This document shows, piece by piece, positions 62,510-64,000 of a stretch of DNA of 64,000 nt. The stretch spans positions 1-64,000 of the forward strand of contig SMDE01000009.1 of assembly GCA_004346725.1 (NCBI GenBank), written 5' to 3'. The notes below the pieces were generated by a model that was not told the DNA's origin, did no database searches, and worked only from the letters and a program-made list of their open reading frames with translations. The position numbers and the translations under genes were made by a program. The stretch comes from Phytobacter diazotrophicus. GTDB lineage: Bacteria; Pseudomonadota; Gammaproteobacteria; Enterobacterales; Enterobacteriaceae. Numbering within the stretch: position 1 is the stretch's first letter; every line of letters starts with the position of its first letter.

Positions 62510-62589
62510 TCAAAAAACGGTCGGATTTGCCTCATTTTGGGTACAAAAAGTGCTGTATATCTGAAAAAGCGATGGTAGAATCCATTTTT

Positions 62590-63911
<1,322 letters not shown>

Positions 63912-63917
63912 TGATCC

Positions 63918-63962
63918 AGGGGGCTTGCCTTGCAGGCCCCTCTCTCTTCCTGCTTTTTTCCC
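63918..63962 (+). terminator. purA terminator
   Basis: An imperfect GC-rich hairpin (GGGGGCTTGC / GCAGGCCCCT) is followed after a short C/T stretch by TTTTTT, 6 bp beyond the purA stop. Nothing else is recognisable to the window end. Confidence 0.7.
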
Positions 63963-64000
63963 CTTCAGTTCAAATAAATTAGCGGCATCACTGTTGGCTG

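Overview
The window is chromosomal DNA of a member of the Enterobacteriaceae. From the dsbD side rightwards it follows the gene order remembered for Escherichia coli near 94-95 min (tRNA-Phe, yjdC, dsbD, cutA, dcuA, aspA, fxsA, yjeH, groSL, yjeI, yjeJ, epmB, efp, ecnAB, sugE, blc, frdDCBA, epmA, mscM, psd, rsgA, orn, three tRNA-Gly, queG, nnr, tsaE, amiB, mutL, miaA, hfq, hflXKC, yjeT, purA). The genus cannot be fixed from this sequence. An ecnR-like gene next to ecnB, a chemoreceptor and a kdgT-type permease point to the Enterobacter/Citrobacter/Kosakonia/Leclercia neighbourhood rather than E. coli K-12.

Positions 1-21364 are mosaic. They hold a hybrid sensor kinase, a low-molecular-weight phosphatase with a coupled small ORF, an operon of a divergent HSP90-family ATPase and a large TPR protein (3610-7771), yjdP-like and yjdM genes, the dynamin-like crfC with yjcZ, a kdgT-like permease, proP and an orphan Ni/Co-type transporter. 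Next comes the tRNA-Phe locus. Downstream of the tRNA, on its own strand, are about 162-bp tandem units, each carrying a copy of the tRNA 3' end. A 2.2-kb AbiE toxin/antitoxin segment with a truncated gene is lodged in this array between 18-bp direct repeats. Beyond the tRNA lies an AraC-family regulator with a LysE-family exporter; an identical 18-bp sequence precedes both genes.

Positions 21365-50520 are mostly core genome. Two themes recur. One is anaerobic fumarate metabolism: aspartase, DcuA exchange and fumarate reductase, with CRP-like and FNR-like sites. The other is EF-P: efp with both lysylation enzymes, epmA and epmB. groSL has a heat-shock promoter, sugE a guanidine-II riboswitch, and the accessory chemoreceptor a sigma-28 promoter. 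The ecnAB lipoproteins, blc, mscM-psd, rsgA, orn and three identical tRNA-Gly genes complete the stretch.

Positions 50521-63911 hold a datA-like cluster of DnaA boxes, queG overlapping nnr head to head, and the long co-directional run nnr-tsaE-amiB-mutL-miaA-hfq-hflX-hflK-hflC, then yjeT and purA.

The least explained content is the HSP90-like/TPR operon, the tRNA-Phe 3'-end repeat array with its AbiE insert, the paired operator of the AraC/LysE locus, and a dispersed G/C-rich repeat apparently absorbed in frame into dsbD. Comparisons with E. coli are from memory of those proteins, not from a search.
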